Origin: CAIPVR01 sp049316905
Lineage (GTDB): Bacteria > Actinomycetota > Acidimicrobiia > Acidimicrobiales > Microtrichaceae
Assembly (NCBI GenBank): GCA_049316905.1
Contig: JBMOJH010000033.1
Location: 1 to 31,578, forward strand
Direction of reading: 5' to 3'
Length of the DNA stretch: 31,578 bases
The translations under genes were made by a program, and so were the position numbers. Below the pieces are notes generated by a model, which searched no databases, was not told where the DNA came from, and worked only from the letters and a program-made list of their open reading frames with translations. This document shows positions 31,103 to 31,578 of this stretch, piece after piece; the stretch's first letter is position 1, and the number at the start of each line of letters is the position of its first letter.

Positions 31103-31578
31103 CGGATCGATCCTCGTTCCTGTCCGTCGTTCACCAGGCCGGCGGCCAGGGCGGCCTCGTCGGGGAGGGCCACCTCCACCTTCGCCCGGGCCAGCACGGC
31201 GTCGTCCTGGTTGGTCATGTCGATCTCCACCCGCACCAGGTGACGGCCCCGGCGGTCCACCCACGTCTCGGCCACCACCCCGTTCAGGAAGGTGGCGTCG
31301 CCGGTGAACGCCGGGTTGCGGTACTGCGCCTCGGAGTGGGTCACCATGCCCCACTCGCCGGCCCAACCGGCGACGTAGTCGAGCACCCACGCCCCCATCG
31401 ACGCGCCGTAGCCGTAGCCCCGGGGCATTCCGACGTGCTCGGCCCACCGGGGCTGGAGGTGGCCGCGGGACGGCCCGTGGTAGGCGCCGTCGGTGAGTTC
31501 GGGGTTCACCCGTTCCACCTCCCGGTCCCCCTCGAGGCCGGCCATCTCCTTCGTGTAGCCGAGTTCCTCGGCCGACAG
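31099..31578 (-). CDS. MaoC-like / FAS1-like hot-dog dehydratase, C-terminal part (runs off the window)
   Basis: The last 159 residues; the frame is open to the window edge, so the start lies outside and an internal ATG at 31545 is not trusted. The visible part has YHGPSRGHLQPRWAEHVGMPRGYGYGASMGAW and then QYRNPAFTGDATFLNGVVAETW, ending MTNQDDAVLARAKVEVALP, the hot-dog fold of acyl dehydratases (R-specific enoyl-CoA hydratase group). The DxxxxxxH catalytic pair of MaoC is not evident in this part. Expected role: hydration or dehydration of a thioester, odd beside sugar-type enzymes. Overlaps the dehydrogenase start by 4 nt. Confidence 0.8.
   Translation of the reverse strand: MSAEELGYTKEMAGLEGDREVERVNPELTDGAYHGPSRGHLQPRWAEHVGMPRGYGYGASMGAWVLDYVAGWAGEWGMVTHSEAQYRNPAFTGDATFLNGVVAETWVDRRGRHLVRVEIDMTNQDDAVLARAKVEVALPDEAALAAGLVNDGQERGSIR

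Noticed and set aside
31099..31545. Complete 148-aa gene starting at ATG 31545
   Set aside because: The frame stays open to the window edge with protein-like sequence (AEELGYTKE) before that ATG, so the gene is probably longer and cut by the window.

Overview
The window reads as chromosomal DNA of a high-GC actinobacterium. Evidence: strongly GC-rich codon third positions, frequent GTG starts, genes packed with 4-nt GTGA/ATGA overlaps, a eukaryote-like (type 2) isoleucyl-tRNA synthetase, an F420-dependent-type (LLM) oxidoreductase, and several probable leaderless promoters (TAnnnT about 7 nt before the start codon). An Acidimicrobiia-type organism is my best guess; this is inference only. I saw no tRNA, rRNA, CRISPR array, insertion sequence or phage gene.

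Left part (1-16477), housekeeping and regulation: 5' end of nrdA (class I ribonucleotide reductase, minus strand) behind a strong promoter with paired NrdR-like boxes; a Nudix hydrolase translationally coupled to a 66-aa zinc-ribbon protein; two secreted lipoproteins, one a metzincin-type protease; ileS coupled to an acyl-CoA thioesterase gene that carries a frameshift; a very large FtsX-type permease with a long Ala/Pro/Val tail and a C-terminal PH-like domain; a site-2 protease with CBS domains; a malonyl-CoA-decarboxylase-like protein; a PAS-PAS-GGDEF-EAL cyclic-di-GMP protein; and a small DUF6817-like protein.

Middle (16478-24634): a 560-bp gap holding the decayed remains of an NTF2/SnoaL-like gene, then a tight plus-strand operon: branched-chain-type (HAAT) substrate-binding lipoprotein, a fused LivH-LivM permease, LivG, LivF, a zinc alcohol dehydrogenase, a VOC-fold protein and an LLM flavin/F420 oxidoreductase. 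Uptake and oxidation of one compound are probably co-expressed.

Right part (24650-31578): a zinc alcohol dehydrogenase and an FGGY sugar kinase diverge from a 38-bp gap with back-to-back -10 elements and a perfect CTGACA/TGTCAG palindrome over the kinase start codon. A minus-strand operon then runs in from the right edge: MaoC/hot-dog dehydratase (partial), D-2-hydroxyacid dehydrogenase, class II aldolase, gluconate-dehydrogenase-subunit-3-like protein and GMC flavoprotein, all with overlapping stop and start codons. Together with the transporter this looks like a catabolic locus for a polyol, sugar or sugar acid: import, oxidation, phosphorylation, aldol cleavage, aldehyde/hydroxyacid handling. 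The substrate cannot be read from the sequence.

Three of the convergent gene junctions are closed by hairpins built on CGGCTG(A)/(T)CAGCCG, two of which contain both stop codons.
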